This document shows positions 46,049 through 56,212 of a stretch of 64,000 bases of DNA, piece after piece. Position 1 is the first letter of the stretch. Every line of letters starts with the position of its first letter. The position numbers were made by a program, and so were the translations under genes. This DNA comes from Pseudomonas putida (GTDB taxonomy: Bacteria > Pseudomonadota > Gammaproteobacteria > Pseudomonadales > Pseudomonadaceae). The notes beneath the pieces are model-generated. The model was not told where the DNA came from and searched no databases. It saw only the letters and a program-made list of their open reading frames with translations. The stretch covers positions 4,698,001-4,762,000 of the forward strand of contig NZ_CP113097.1 in the NCBI RefSeq assembly GCF_026625125.1, in the 5' to 3' direction.

Positions 46049-46561
46049 GTGAGTCAGTCCCGGTTCAATTCTGTCTTCCTCGTTCAGCGCCTCCCCCTAC
46101 TGCGAACCTTGCAACGCATGGTGGGCAACCCCAGCACCGCCGAGGACCTGCTTCAGGAAACCTACCTGCGGGTGTCCCGCGCCTTGGGGGAGCGGCCCAT
46201 CGAACACCTTGAGCCTTTCGTCTTCCAGACCGCGCGCAACCTGGCCCTGGACCATCTGCGCGCACGCCGGGTGCAGGCGCGCATGCTGGTGGACGATGTG
46301 CCCGAAGAAATCCTCCACAACGTCGCCGCGCCGCTGAGCAGCAGCGAAGATGCCGCACACGCCGAGCAACTGCTCAAACACCTGAGCGTCAGCCTCAACC
46401 AGTTGAGTGAACGTCAGCAGCGTATTTTCATCCTCAGCCGCCTGCACGGTGCCAGCTACCTGGAAATTGCCGAGCAACTGAATGTCTCGGCCAGCACGGT
46501 CCAGAAGGAACTGAAGCTGATCATGGCAATCTGCATGGGTGTGGCCGAACGCTTGAAGTGA
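46049..46561 (+). CDS. FecI-type ECF sigma factor
   Basis: A 170-residue sigma-70 family protein. Region 2 includes NPSTAEDLLQETYLRVSRAL and the -10 recognition helix FQTARNLALDHLRARR; region 4 is LSERQQRIFILSRLHGASYLEIAEQLNVSASTVQKEL. The start is a GTG at 46049. With the following FecR and TonB receptor it makes a cell-surface signalling trio activated by heme. A Fur box precedes it. Confidence 0.92.
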   Translation: MSQSRFNSVFLVQRLPLLRTLQRMVGNPSTAEDLLQETYLRVSRALGERPIEHLEPFVFQTARNLALDHLRARRVQARMLVDDVPEEILHNVAAPLSSSEDAAHAEQLLKHLSVSLNQLSERQQRIFILSRLHGASYLEIAEQLNVSASTVQKELKLIMAICMGVAERLK

Positions 46562-46651
46562 GGCGACCGCTGGCCACCCTACTTCGGCGAAGCGCTTGCC
46601 ACGCCCCGCCTAAGCCTTGATCATTCGGGAAAATCATTTCAAGGATTCACC

Positions 46652-47614
46652 GTGACCGACAGCTGCGCCCCTCGCCCGCCCACCAACGGGCCCAATGCCC
46701 GTGCCCGAGCGATGGACGAAGCGCTGGACTGGCTGGTACGCCTGCAATGCGCCACAGAAGCCGACACCCTGGCCTTCGAGCAGTGGCTCAGTGCTGCGCC
46801 GGAAAACGCCGAAGCCTACGTCGAAGCCGAAGCCCTGTGGAACGGTTCCCCCCTGCGTCAGGCTGCCATGAAGATGGACCAGGGCCGGCGACGCTCGGTA
46901 GGCGGGCGCCTGCGCGCCCACTGGAAACCCCTGGCCACTGCCGCAGTGCTGCTGGTCGGCCTGTTCACGGTCGGCAACCTGCCGATGCGCCTGCAAGCTG
47001 ATCATCTGACCGTGGTGGGCGAGCGTCAGCGCCTGCAACTCGATGACGGCGCCAAGGTGCTGCTCAATACCGACTCGGCCTTCGCCAGCGACCTGCGCGA
47101 CGGCCGTCAGGTGGCCCGGCTGCTACAAGGCGAGGCGTATTTCCAGGTACCCGGTGGCAGCCACCCCCCCCTGGAAGTTCAGGCCGGCCCGCTACGGGCA
47201 CAGGTGCGCGACACGGATTTTGCCGTGCGCTACCTCGATGGCGAAGCACAGGTCCGGGTACAGCGCGGCGATGTCGACCTGCAGGCCGCCAGCGACCAGC
47301 GGATCCGCCTGAGCGCCGGCGACAGTATCAGCGTCGGCCCGAAAGGCTTCGGCCAGCGCCAGCGCCCGGACATGCACAAGGACCTCGCCTGGGTCGATGG
47401 GCGCCTGGTGTTCGAAAACTGCCCACTTAGCCAGGTGCTGGCCGAGGTGCGGCGCTATTACCCTGGCTGGATCATCAACCGCAACGCCCACCTGGGCGAT
47501 ATCGCGGTCACCGGCAACTACCGCCTCGACCAGCCGCTGGAGACCTTGCGGGCGCTGGCCCATATCACCTCGGCACAGCTGCACGAATACCCCGCCGTGG
47601 TCATCCTCAACTGA
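46652..47614 (+). CDS. FecR-family anti-sigma factor
   Basis: A 320-residue inner-membrane signal transducer: cytosolic N-terminal sigma-binding region (DEALDWLVRLQCATEADTLAFEQWL), one membrane helix (about residues 90-110, PLATAAVLLVGLFTVGNL) and a periplasmic FecR domain plus a C-terminal STN-like region (LSQVLAEVRRYYPG). The start is GTG at 46652 with AAGGATT upstream. It relays the occupied receptor signal to the sigma factor. Confidence 0.92.
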   Translation: MTDSCAPRPPTNGPNARARAMDEALDWLVRLQCATEADTLAFEQWLSAAPENAEAYVEAEALWNGSPLRQAAMKMDQGRRRSVGGRLRAHWKPLATAAVLLVGLFTVGNLPMRLQADHLTVVGERQRLQLDDGAKVLLNTDSAFASDLRDGRQVARLLQGEAYFQVPGGSHPPLEVQAGPLRAQVRDTDFAVRYLDGEAQVRVQRGDVDLQAASDQRIRLSAGDSISVGPKGFGQRQRPDMHKDLAWVDGRLVFENCPLSQVLAEVRRYYPGWIINRNAHLGDIAVTGNYRLDQPLETLRALAHITSAQLHEYPAVVILN

Positions 47615-47740
47615 CCTGAAGATTATTTTTACGCGATCGCCCAGGCCCGCCCGTCTCGTTATAGCCAATGCAACTGATTCTTGTTTGAAAACAGGAACGG
47701 TAATCACCTATAACAGTTCGCGCGTCAGGGAGCGCTTTCG

Positions 47741-50326
47741 ATGTCCACAGGTCCAACTCGCCCGTCCCACCTTCCCCGCCGTACCGGCCAACTGTCCCTG
47801 CTGACCCTGGCCCTGCTCGCCAGTGGCGCCTGCAGCCTGCCGGCGCTGGCCGCGGACCCTGCGCAGGCAACAACCCCGCGCATGGGCGGCTACCGCTTCA
47901 GCATCGCCCAGCAGCCCCTGGTCGAGGCCGTCAACGCCTTCAGCCAGGTGACCGGCTGGCAGGTAGGCTTCAGCGCCGAACTGGCCGAGGGTGTGGATTC
48001 GCCAGGCGTCCGCGGCTCGCTGCCTCCGGAAGCAGCGCTGAAACAACTGCTGCAAGGTACCGGCCTGGGCTATCGCAAGATCAGCAACGGTAATGTGGTG
48101 CTGGAGCGTCAGGCGGGCAACGCCATTGCCCTGCAGCAAATGACCGTCAGCGCGACCCGCAGCGCTCAGGATGTCAGCCAGGTACCCAGCACCGTGAGCG
48201 TGCAGACCCGCGAACAGCTGGACCGGCAGAACGTCAATGACATCCAGGAACTGGTGCGCTACGAGCCTGGCGTGTCGGTCGGCGGCGTGGGCCAGCGCAG
48301 CGGCCTGAACGGCTACAACATCCGCGGTATCGACGGCGAGCGCATCCTCACCCAGATCGACGGTGTGTCGATCCCCGACAGCTTCTTCTACGGCCCCTAC
48401 GCCCAGACGCAGCGCAACTACGTCGACCCGGAAATCGTCAAGCGCGTGGAGATCCTGCGCGGCCCGGCCTCGGTGCTGTATGGCAGCAACGCCATCGGTG
48501 GCGCGGTGAGCTACTTCACCCTCGACCCGGACGACATCATCAAGCCCGGCAGGGATGTGGGCGCGCGCCTGAAGACCGGCTACAGCTCGGCCGACGATAG
48601 TTGGCTGACCTCTGCCACCGTGGCCGGCCGCCAGGGCGACTTCGACGGCCTGCTGCATGTGAGCCAGCGCAATGGCCACGAAACCGAATCGTATGGCGAA
48701 CACGGCGGCACCGGGCTGTCACGCACCGAAGCCAACCCGGAAGATGTGCGCACCACCAACGTGCTGGCCAAGCTGGGCTGGAACTATGCCGACGACGCAC
48801 GCTTTGGCTTGACCTATGAGCGCTACAAGGACGACCGCGACCAGAACATCCTCAGCGCCGTGGGAGGGCCGTTCATTCCAGGCTTTGGTGCCATGAACTC
48901 CTACCGCACGCGCCAGGGCAACGACACCGTCACCCGCGAGCGCTTCGGCATCAACCACGAGTTCGGCCTCGACAGCCTGGTCGCCGACCACGTGAAATGG
49001 AGCCTGAACTACCAGATCGCCAAGACCGACCAGCGTACCGATGAGCTGTATGTCGCGTCGGGGCGGCAGGTGCTGCGCGACCGCCAGACCACCTACAAGG
49101 ACCGCCAATGGGTGTTCGATGCCCAGCTGGACAAAGCTTTCAGCATCGGCCAGACCGATCACCTGCTGACCTACGGCACCACCATAAAGCATGAAGAAGT
49201 GACCGGCTCACGCAGCGGCTCCGGCACCTGTGTGGCCATTGGCGGTACCTGCACCGCCATCGGCCAGGACAGCTCGCGCGACGGCCAGGCCCTGGTCAGC
49301 GATTTCCCGGACCCGACCATCAACACCTACAGCCTGTTCGTGCAGGATGAGATCCGCTGGAACAACTGGACCTTCCTGCCCGGTGCCCGCTACGACTACA
49401 CGCGCATGGAGCCGAAATTCACCGACGAATTCCTGCGGGGCATCCAAGGCTCCGGAGCCGCACCTGGCAGCCTCGATGATTCGGACAAGAAGTGGCACCG
49501 CTTGTCGCCCAAGTTCGGCCTGACCTACGCCTTCAACGAAAACTACACCTGGTACGGCCAATACGCCGAAGGCTTCCGCACACCGACTGCCAAGTCGATG
49601 TACGGCCGCTTCGAGAACCCGACACTGGGCTACAGCGTGCAGGGCAACCCCGGGCTTGAGCCGGAGAAGAGCAAGAGCTACGAGACCGGCCTGCGCGGCA
49701 ACTTCGACGCCGGTAACTTCAGCGCTGCGGTGTTCTACAACAAGTACCGCGACTTCATCGACGAAGACGCCGTGCAGTCGGCCAACCTGGAAACCACCTT
49801 CCAGGCCAACAACATCAAGCACGCCACCATCAAGGGCGCAGAGGTCAAAGGCCGCCTCAACCTCGACCATTTCGGTGCTCCGGAGGGGCTCTACACCCAA
49901 GGCTCGATCGCCTACGCCCACGGCCGCAACGACGACAACGGCCAGCCGCTGAACAGCGTCAACCCACTGACCGGCGTGTTCGGCCTGGGGTATGAGCAGC
50001 CCAATTACGGTGGTCTGTTGAGCTGGACCCTGGTCAAGCGCAAGACCCGCGTCGACGACACTACGTTCTTCGCCCCGGACGGACAGAGCTCGCAGTTCCG
50101 TACCCCTGGCTACGGCGTGCTGGACCTGAGCGGTTTCTACAAGGTGACCGACGACGTAACGGTCAACGCTGGGCTGTACAACCTGACCGACAAGAAATAC
50201 TGGCAGTGGGATTCGGTGCGCGGCTACGACGGCCAGGGTGAGGCGGGCGTGACCCAGCCGGCCAACCTCGACCGCCTGACCATGCCAGGGCGCAACTTCG
50301 CCATCAATGTGGTGTGGGATATCTGA
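47741..50326 (+). CDS. TonB-dependent heme receptor with signalling (STN) domain
   Basis: An 861-residue outer-membrane receptor. After a signal peptide come the STN signalling domain (FSIAQQPLVEAVNAFSQVTG), the plug (ELVRYEPGVSV, YNIRGIDGERILTQIDG, VEILRGPASVLYGSNAIGG) and a 22-strand barrel. FRTP and NPGL in AEGFRTPTAKSM and VQGNPGLEPEKS correspond to the FRAP/NPNL heme-receptor box. The STN domain means it can switch on the neighbouring FecR/sigma pair, as HasR does. No HasA hemophore gene follows; a heme oxygenase gene does. Confidence 0.92.
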   Translation: MSTGPTRPSHLPRRTGQLSLLTLALLASGACSLPALAADPAQATTPRMGGYRFSIAQQPLVEAVNAFSQVTGWQVGFSAELAEGVDSPGVRGSLPPEAALKQLLQGTGLGYRKISNGNVVLERQAGNAIALQQMTVSATRSAQDVSQVPSTVSVQTREQLDRQNVNDIQELVRYEPGVSVGGVGQRSGLNGYNIRGIDGERILTQIDGVSIPDSFFYGPYAQTQRNYVDPEIVKRVEILRGPASVLYGSNAIGGAVSYFTLDPDDIIKPGRDVGARLKTGYSSADDSWLTSATVAGRQGDFDGLLHVSQRNGHETESYGEHGGTGLSRTEANPEDVRTTNVLAKLGWNYADDARFGLTYERYKDDRDQNILSAVGGPFIPGFGAMNSYRTRQGNDTVTRERFGINHEFGLDSLVADHVKWSLNYQIAKTDQRTDELYVASGRQVLRDRQTTYKDRQWVFDAQLDKAFSIGQTDHLLTYGTTIKHEEVTGSRSGSGTCVAIGGTCTAIGQDSSRDGQALVSDFPDPTINTYSLFVQDEIRWNNWTFLPGARYDYTRMEPKFTDEFLRGIQGSGAAPGSLDDSDKKWHRLSPKFGLTYAFNENYTWYGQYAEGFRTPTAKSMYGRFENPTLGYSVQGNPGLEPEKSKSYETGLRGNFDAGNFSAAVFYNKYRDFIDEDAVQSANLETTFQANNIKHATIKGAEVKGRLNLDHFGAPEGLYTQGSIAYAHGRNDDNGQPLNSVNPLTGVFGLGYEQPNYGGLLSWTLVKRKTRVDDTTFFAPDGQSSQFRTPGYGVLDLSGFYKVTDDVTVNAGLYNLTDKKYWQWDSVRGYDGQGEAGVTQPANLDRLTMPGRNFAINVVWDI

Positions 50327-50343
50327 CTGAGCTGATCGGTACT

Positions 50344-50434
50344 GGCCCTATCGCCGGCAAGCCCCCACAGCTACGCCACTGAACCTGAGGGCAGTGGCTA
50401 CCCTGTGGGAGCCGGCTTGCCGGCGACAGGGCCG
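50344..50434. repeat. REP pair between the heme receptor and heme oxygenase genes
   Basis: Units CCCTATCGCCGGCAAGCCCC (50346-50365) and GAGCCGGCTTGCCGGCGACA (50409-50428) in inverted order. Confidence 0.85.
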
Positions 50435-50525
50435 TTACTGACAACACGAAAAACCAGTTTTTTTACTCTCCCCACGCCGCTGTTTCGTCTTGTCCCTAGA
50501 CGCCACCCATTCCCAAGGAAACACC

Positions 50526-51119
50526 ATGACCGACCGCCCAGCCCTGCGCTCGCAACGTCTCAACCAGGTCACCCACGCACCGCACACCGAGCTCGATGCG
50601 CTGGTCAAATCGCATGCGCCGTTCGACAGCCGCGAGAGTTTCGCCCGCTTCGTCGTCGCCCAGTACCTGTTCCAATCCGAACTGCAGGCCCTGTACAACG
50701 ACCCGAAACTGATCGCCATCGTGCCTGACCTGGCCCAGCGCTGCCGCGCCGAACAAGCCCGCCTGGACCTGGCAGACCTCAACACCGAAGTACCGGCTGC
50801 AGTACCCGGCGCCTTGCGCGACCCAAGCCTGGCAGAGGCGTTGGGCTGGATCTTCGTCTCCGAAGGCTCCAAACTGGGCGCCGCATTTCTGATCAAACGG
50901 GCCGTGGCCCTGGGGCTGTCCGACAGCTTTGGCGCACGCCACCTGGGCGAACCGGCCGGAGGCCGCGCCGAAGGCTGGAAGCAGTTCACCCGAACCCTCG
51001 ATGGCCTGGCGCTGTCTGCCGAAGACGACGCTGCAGCCGAGCGCGGCGCTGTGGCCGCCTTCGAGCGCTTCACCGAACTGCTCAAACATGCCTACGCCGC
51101 CGACCGCGCGCTGGCCTGA
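50526..51119 (+). CDS. Heme oxygenase (biliverdin-producing)
   Basis: A 197-residue all-helical protein of the heme oxygenase family; the proximal heme His lies in THAPHTELDALVKS, and the distal helix has GWIFVSEGSKLGAAFLIKRA, the HemO/BphO-type Gly-Ser-rich segment. It opens heme to biliverdin, CO and iron. The ATG at 50526 follows AAGGAAAC. Located after the heme receptor it completes a heme-iron acquisition locus. Confidence 0.88.
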   Translation: MTDRPALRSQRLNQVTHAPHTELDALVKSHAPFDSRESFARFVVAQYLFQSELQALYNDPKLIAIVPDLAQRCRAEQARLDLADLNTEVPAAVPGALRDPSLAEALGWIFVSEGSKLGAAFLIKRAVALGLSDSFGARHLGEPAGGRAEGWKQFTRTLDGLALSAEDDAAAERGAVAAFERFTELLKHAYAADRALA

Positions 51120-51173
51120 TATGCTCTACCCGGCCGCCCTTCCGGTGGCCGGACCGTTTTCTGCAGTGAGACC

Positions 51174-51581
51174 ATGACCCGACCTGCCCGCTCGAAACTT
51201 TCGCGCCTGCTCTATGGCATTCTGGCTTACGTGAGCCTGGGTATCGGCCTGGTCGCCATCGTCATTCCTGGCCTGCCGACCACCGAGTTCATCCTCCTGG
51301 CTGCCTGGGCAGCGACACGCAGCTCGCCGCGCCTGTCGGCATGGCTGGAGAACCACAGGCTGTTCGGCCCCATCCTGTTCAACTGGCGCAATGGCAAGGT
51401 CATCCAACGCCGAGCGAAGGTCAGCGCAACCCTCAGCATGCTGCTGTGCGCTGGCCTGATGCTGGCGTTCCTCGACCATCACTGGCCGGTGTTTCTGGCC
51501 ATCGCCGGCATGGCCCTGGGCAACCTGTGGATCTGGTCACGGCCAGAGCAGGCATGCCCGCCTGCGTCACAGGCTCAGTAG
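51174..51581 (+). CDS. YbaN family (DUF454) inner-membrane protein
   Basis: A 135-residue protein with three to four hydrophobic helices and the family signature GLVAIVIPGLPTTEFILLAAWAATRSSPRL followed by WLENHRLFGPILFNWR. Function unknown; the family often sits near heme or iron genes. It converges with the ArcD-like gene, overlapping it by 15 bases. Confidence 0.85.
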   Translation: MTRPARSKLSRLLYGILAYVSLGIGLVAIVIPGLPTTEFILLAAWAATRSSPRLSAWLENHRLFGPILFNWRNGKVIQRRAKVSATLSMLLCAGLMLAFLDHHWPVFLAIAGMALGNLWIWSRPEQACPPASQAQ

Positions 51582-52994
51582 CCCTGAATACAGCGCATAA
51601 GCGGCCAGGGCCGCGCCAATCAGCACCGCGGCAAAGATCACCTTCTCCCACGTGGTGAACAGCACCTGGCCTTGCTCACGCTTGGCCCGGGCGAACAGGA
51701 TCACCCCTGGCGCGTACAGCAATGCCGAGAGCAGCAGGTACTTGAGCCCACCGGCATACAGCAGCCACACCGCATAAACCAGCGCCACCAACGCCACCAA
51801 CAGGTCCTTGCGGCGCAGCGCCTCCTGCCCGGCATAACTGTCCCCGCGCAGCGCCAACAGCACCGCATAGGCAGCCGACCATAAGTACGGCACCAGGATC
51901 ATCGACGACGCCAGGTAGATCAGGCTGGTGTAGGTACCCGCCGAAACCAGGGTGATCAGCAAGAACCCCTGGATCATGCAGTTGGTCAGCCACAGGGCAT
52001 TGGCCGGCACATGGTTGGCATTTTCCTTGGCCAAAAAGCGCGGCATGGTCTTGTCCCGGGCCGTGGCGAAGAGGATTTCTGCGCACAGCAGCGCCCAGGA
52101 GAGCAAGGCGCCGAGCAGCGAAACTGCCAGGCCGATGCTGATCAGCAACGCGCCCCATGGCCCGACGATGTGCTCAAGCACCGAGGCCAGTGAGGGGTTC
52201 TGCAAGCCGGCCAGTTCCGGCTGGGTCATCACCCCCAGCGACAGCACGTTGACCAGCACCAGCAGCGCCAGTACCCCGAGAAAACCGATCACCGTGGCCT
52301 TGCCCACATCCGTCCGGCGCAGCGCCCGCCCCGAATAGACGCTGGCGCCTTCGATGCCGATGAACACGAATACGGTGACCAGCATCATGTTGCGCACCTG
52401 GTCCAGCACATTGCCGAACTGCGGGTTGCTCACGCCCCAGATATCCCGAGTGAAGATGTCGGCGCGGAAGGCGAAGGCGGCAATGACGATGAAGATCAGC
52501 AGCGGCACCACCTTGGCCACGGTGGTCACCTGGTTGATGAACGCCGCCTCCTTGATGCCACGCAGCACCAGAAAGTGCACCGACCACAGCAGCAACGAGG
52601 CACAGCCGATGGCAATGGGCGTATTGCCCTCACCGAACACCGGAAAATAGAAGCCAAGGGTACTGAACAGCAGCACGAAGTACCCCACGTTGCCCAGCCA
52701 GGCGCTGATCCAGTACCCCCACGCTGACGAAAAGCCCATGTAATCGCCAAACCCTGCCTTGGCATAGGCATACACCCCTGAATCCAGCTCAGGCTTGCGG
52801 TTGGCCAAGGTCTGGAACACGAAGGCCAGCGCCAGCATGCCCACCGCCGTGATACCCCAACCAATCAGCACGGCACCGACATCCGCGCGCGCGGCCATGT
52901 TCTGTGGCAACGAGAATATACCGCCGCCGATCATCGAACCGACCACCAGTGCTATCAACGCGCCTAAGCGCAGTTTCTGTCCTGGTTCGCCCAT
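51567..52994 (-). CDS. Arginine/ornithine antiporter (ArcD-type), second copy
   Basis: A 475-residue APA-superfamily permease, about 13 hydrophobic segments, beginning [24 protein letters not shown]. It is strongly similar along its whole length to the arcD product at 53431-54858 (same length, nearly identical motif order such as [14 protein letters not shown] and [14 protein letters not shown]). It is divergent from that gene. It probably arose by duplication; substrate may have drifted (arginine/ornithine or another basic amino acid pair). Confidence 0.9.
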   Translation of the reverse strand: MGEPGQKLRLGALIALVVGSMIGGGIFSLPQNMAARADVGAVLIGWGITAVGMLALAFVFQTLANRKPELDSGVYAYAKAGFGDYMGFSSAWGYWISAWLGNVGYFVLLFSTLGFYFPVFGEGNTPIAIGCASLLLWSVHFLVLRGIKEAAFINQVTTVAKVVPLLIFIVIAAFAFRADIFTRDIWGVSNPQFGNVLDQVRNMMLVTVFVFIGIEGASVYSGRALRRTDVGKATVIGFLGVLALLVLVNVLSLGVMTQPELAGLQNPSLASVLEHIVGPWGALLISIGLAVSLLGALLSWALLCAEILFATARDKTMPRFLAKENANHVPANALWLTNCMIQGFLLITLVSAGTYTSLIYLASSMILVPYLWSAAYAVLLALRGDSYAGQEALRRKDLLVALVALVYAVWLLYAGGLKYLLLSALLYAPGVILFARAKREQGQVLFTTWEKVIFAAVLIGAALAAYALYSGLLSL

Positions 52995-53430
52995 GCGATT
53001 CCCCGTCTGTCGTTCGTGTTGTCATACCGCTGAAACAGCTTTATCAGTATATGAATAAGGCTGCTTATAATAGACAAAGCCATTAAAGCTATAGCACTCA
53101 TAACTCTTTTGTCTATACCAGCTATCCCAGATAAACGCTTGTCCGACGTGCAACTTTAATCCCTCGATCACCCCTGGGATTTGTTGAGAAAAGTTTGCGA
53201 AAACTGCAAAAGCGACTAGCGTCAGAGTTCGCAGGCTGAACACGGCGTTTGTTTTGGTTGTGCATGGAGGTGCCAGGGTACAGGGCCTGCAACAGGGCTG
53301 TCGGCACGCTCCAGGAGTCAAGTGAAGGAAATTTCCTACTTCACAACGCCATGAACTGATCCATGTCAGATCATGGCCACGGCGACGGATTTATTCTGTC
53401 GTCAACGTTCTCCTGGTATGGAGTTGTTAA
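52995..53430. other. 436-base divergent region between the two arcD genes
   Basis: No convincing gene. Right of the minus-strand start it holds an A+T-rich stretch (53041-53120) with an inverted repeat TAGACAAA (53071-53078) / TTTGTCTA (53108-53115) and a TATAAT hexamer (53065-53072 area). Further right is a candidate Anr box and -10 region for arcD. A 99-residue minus-strand open frame (53022-53321) lacks a ribosome-binding site and family features. Confidence 0.6.
53356..53369 (+). promoter_or_regulatory. Anr/FNR box candidate for the arcDABC operon
   Basis: CTGAT-N4-GTCAG departs from TTGAT-N4-ATCAA in three positions but is centred at 53362.5, exactly 41.5 bases before the start expected from a TATTCT -10 at 53392-53397. 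This is the class II geometry used by Anr. The arc operon is oxygen-controlled by Anr in pseudomonads. Confidence 0.5.
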
Positions 53431-54858
53431 ATGTCTGATTCTTCCGGAAAATTAAAACTTGGCGCACTCGTTGCCCTCGTCGTCGGTTCGATGATTGGTG
53501 GCGGTATATTCTCGTTGCCACAAAACATGGCCGCGAGCGCAGGCGTCGGCGCCGTACTGATCGGCTGGGCAATCACCGCAGTGGGCATGCTGACCCTGGC
53601 CTTCGTGTTCCAGACCCTGGCCAATCGCAAGCCTGATCTGGACGGCGGGGTATACGCCTACGCCAAGGCCGGCTTCGGTGACTACATGGGTTTCTCCTCG
53701 GCCTGGGGCTACTGGATCAGTGCCTGGCTGGGCAACGTCGGTTACTTCGTGCTGCTGTTCAGCACCCTAGGCTACTTCTTCCCCATCTTCGGCGAAGGCA
53801 ACACCCCGGCCGCCATCATCGGCGCATCGGTGCTGCTGTGGGCAGTGCACTTCCTGGTCCTGCGCGGCATCAAGGAAGCGGCGTTCATCAACCTGGTCAC
53901 CACCGTTGCCAAGGTGGTACCACTGGTGCTGTTCGCGCTGATCTGCCTGTTCGCCTTCCGGCTCGACATCTTCACCGCTGACATCTGGGCCACCGGTACG
54001 CCGGAACTGGGCAGCGTGATGAACCAGGTGCGCAACATGATGCTGGTCACCGTCTGGGTGTTCATCGGCATCGAGGGGGCGAGCATTTTCTCCTCGCGAG
54101 CGGAAAAACGCGCCGACGTCGGCAAGGCCACGGTCATCGGCTTCATCACCGTGTTGCTGTTCCTGGTGCTGGTCAACGTGTTGTCGCTGGGTGTGATGAC
54201 TCAACCGGAACTGGCCAAACTGCAAAACCCGTCGATGGCGGCCGTGCTGGAGCACGTGGTTGGCCATTGGGGCGCGGTGCTGATCAGCGTCGGCCTGATC
54301 ATCTCGCTGCTCGGCGCACTGCTGTCGTGGGTGCTCCTGTGCGCCGAGATCATGTTCGCCGCAGCCAAAGACCACACCATGCCGGAGTTCCTGCGCCGCG
54401 AAAATGCCAACCAGGTGCCGGCCAACGCCCTGTGGCTGACCAATGCCATGGTGCAGATCTTCCTGGTGATCACACTGTTCTCCGCCAGCACCTACCTGTC
54501 ACTGATCTACCTCGCCACCTCGATGATTCTGGTGCCCTACCTGTGGTCGGCAGCCTATGGCTTCTTGCTGGCCATGCGCGGTGAAACCTACGAGCAGGCC
54601 GCCAGCGAACGCAATAAAGACCTGCTCATCGGCGCCATCGCACTGATCTACGCCATCTGGCTGTTGTATGCAGGCGGCATGAAGTACCTGCTGCTCTCGG
54701 CCTTGCTGTATGCCCCTGGGGTCATCCTGTTCGCCAAGGCCAAGCGTGAAATTGGCCAACCGATCTTCACCAACGTGGAAAAACTGATCTTCGCGGCTGT
54801 GGTCACCGGCGCCCTGGTGGCGGCCTATGGCCTGTATGACGGCTTCCTGACCCTGTGA
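53431..54858 (+). CDS. arcD: Arginine/ornithine antiporter
   Basis: A 475-residue APA-family antiporter with about 13 membrane segments (start [24 protein letters not shown]). It exchanges external arginine for ornithine and feeds the arginine deiminase pathway. It is the first gene of arcDABC, 32 bases before arcA, and is paralogous to the divergent gene at 51567-52994. Confidence 0.96.
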   Translation: MSDSSGKLKLGALVALVVGSMIGGGIFSLPQNMAASAGVGAVLIGWAITAVGMLTLAFVFQTLANRKPDLDGGVYAYAKAGFGDYMGFSSAWGYWISAWLGNVGYFVLLFSTLGYFFPIFGEGNTPAAIIGASVLLWAVHFLVLRGIKEAAFINLVTTVAKVVPLVLFALICLFAFRLDIFTADIWATGTPELGSVMNQVRNMMLVTVWVFIGIEGASIFSSRAEKRADVGKATVIGFITVLLFLVLVNVLSLGVMTQPELAKLQNPSMAAVLEHVVGHWGAVLISVGLIISLLGALLSWVLLCAEIMFAAAKDHTMPEFLRRENANQVPANALWLTNAMVQIFLVITLFSASTYLSLIYLATSMILVPYLWSAAYGFLLAMRGETYEQAASERNKDLLIGAIALIYAIWLLYAGGMKYLLLSALLYAPGVILFAKAKREIGQPIFTNVEKLIFAAVVTGALVAAYGLYDGFLTL

Positions 54859-54890
54859 CCCACGTCATCGCTCAATTGGAGGAAAGAACC

Positions 54891-56144
54891 ATGTCCGCTG
54901 AAAAACAGAAGTACGGTGTGCACTCCGAAGCCGGCAAACTGCGCAAGGTAATGGTGTGCGCCCCAGGGCTTGCGCACAAGCGCCTGACCCCGAGCAACTG
55001 CGACGAACTGCTGTTCGATGATGTGATCTGGGTCGACCAGGCCAAACGCGACCATTTCGACTTCGTCACCAAGATGCGCGAGCGCGGCGTGGATGTGTTG
55101 GAGATGCACAACCTGCTGACCGATATCGTGCAGAACAAAGACGCGCTGAAGTGGATCCTTGACCGCAAGATCACCCCTGACACCGTAGGTGTGGGGCTGA
55201 CCAACGAAGTGCGCAGCTGGCTCGAAGGCCTGGAGCCGCGCCACCTCGCCGAGTTCCTGATCGGCGGTGTGGCCGGCCAGGACCTGCCGCAGAGCGAGGG
55301 CGCCGACGTGGTCAAGATGTACAACGACTACCTGGGCCACTCCAGCTTCATTCTGCCACCGTTGCCGAACACCCAGTTCACCCGCGACACCACCTGCTGG
55401 ATCTACGGCGGGGTTACGCTGAACCCGATGTACTGGCCGGCACGACGCCAAGAAACGCTGCTGACGACCGCCATCTACAAATTCCACCCGCAGTTCACCG
55501 GTGCCGACTTCCAGGTCTGGTACGGCGACCCGGACAAAGAACACGGCAACGCCACCCTTGAAGGCGGTGACGTGATGCCGATCGGCAAAGGCATCGTGCT
55601 GATCGGCATGGGCGAGCGCACTTCACGCCAGGCCATAGGGCAACTGGCGCAGAACCTGTTCGCCAAGGGCGCAGTGGAGAAGGTCATCGTTGCCGGCCTG
55701 CCGAAATCGCGCGCGGCGATGCACCTGGACACCGTCTTCAGCTTCTGCGACCGCGACCTGGTGACAATCTTCCCCGAGGTGGTGAAAGAAATCGTGCCGT
55801 TCATCATCCGGCCGGACGAAAGCAAGCCCTACGGCATGGACGTGCGCCGCGAGAACAAGTCGTTCATCGAAGTGGTGGGCGAGCAACTGGGGGTCAAGCT
55901 GCGCGTGGTCGAGACCGGCGGCAACAGCTTCGCCGCCGAGCGCGAACAGTGGGATGACGGCAACAACGTGGTGGCGATGGAGCCTGGCGTGGTCATCGGC
56001 TACGACCGCAACACCTACACCAACACCCTGCTGCGCAAGGCTGGCATCGAGGTCATCACCATCAGTGCCGGCGAGCTTGGCCGGGGCCGTGGCGGCGGCC
56101 ACTGCATGACCTGCCCGATCGTGCGTGACCCCATCGATTACTAA
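54891..56144 (+). CDS. arcA: Arginine deiminase
   Basis: A 417-residue guanidino-group hydrolase converting arginine to citrulline and ammonia. Catalytic Cys lies in [11 protein letters not shown] at the C terminus; [23 protein letters not shown] holds the catalytic Asp/Glu region and [12 protein letters not shown] the conserved N-terminal block. The ATG at 54891 has GGAGGAAAG upstream. Second gene of arcDABC. Confidence 0.98.
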   Translation: MSAEKQKYGVHSEAGKLRKVMVCAPGLAHKRLTPSNCDELLFDDVIWVDQAKRDHFDFVTKMRERGVDVLEMHNLLTDIVQNKDALKWILDRKITPDTVGVGLTNEVRSWLEGLEPRHLAEFLIGGVAGQDLPQSEGADVVKMYNDYLGHSSFILPPLPNTQFTRDTTCWIYGGVTLNPMYWPARRQETLLTTAIYKFHPQFTGADFQVWYGDPDKEHGNATLEGGDVMPIGKGIVLIGMGERTSRQAIGQLAQNLFAKGAVEKVIVAGLPKSRAAMHLDTVFSFCDRDLVTIFPEVVKEIVPFIIRPDESKPYGMDVRRENKSFIEVVGEQLGVKLRVVETGGNSFAAEREQWDDGNNVVAMEPGVVIGYDRNTYTNTLLRKAGIEVITISAGELGRGRGGGHCMTCPIVRDPIDY

Positions 56145-56212
56145 CGACCATTTTCCCGGCTGCCCCCACAAGGCGGTGGCCGGGCCGATTACCGAACTCA
56201 AGGAGAATCACC

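Noticed and set aside
47615..47740. Second Fur box before the heme receptor
   Set aside because: AATGCAACTGATTCTTGTTT resembles only half of the consensus; the receptor is better explained by the sigma factor.
53022..53321. 99-codon minus-strand open frame in the arcD-arcD gap
   Set aside because: No ribosome-binding site, no recognisable domain, and it spans both G+C-rich and A+T-rich halves of the gap; kept only as part of the intergenic description.
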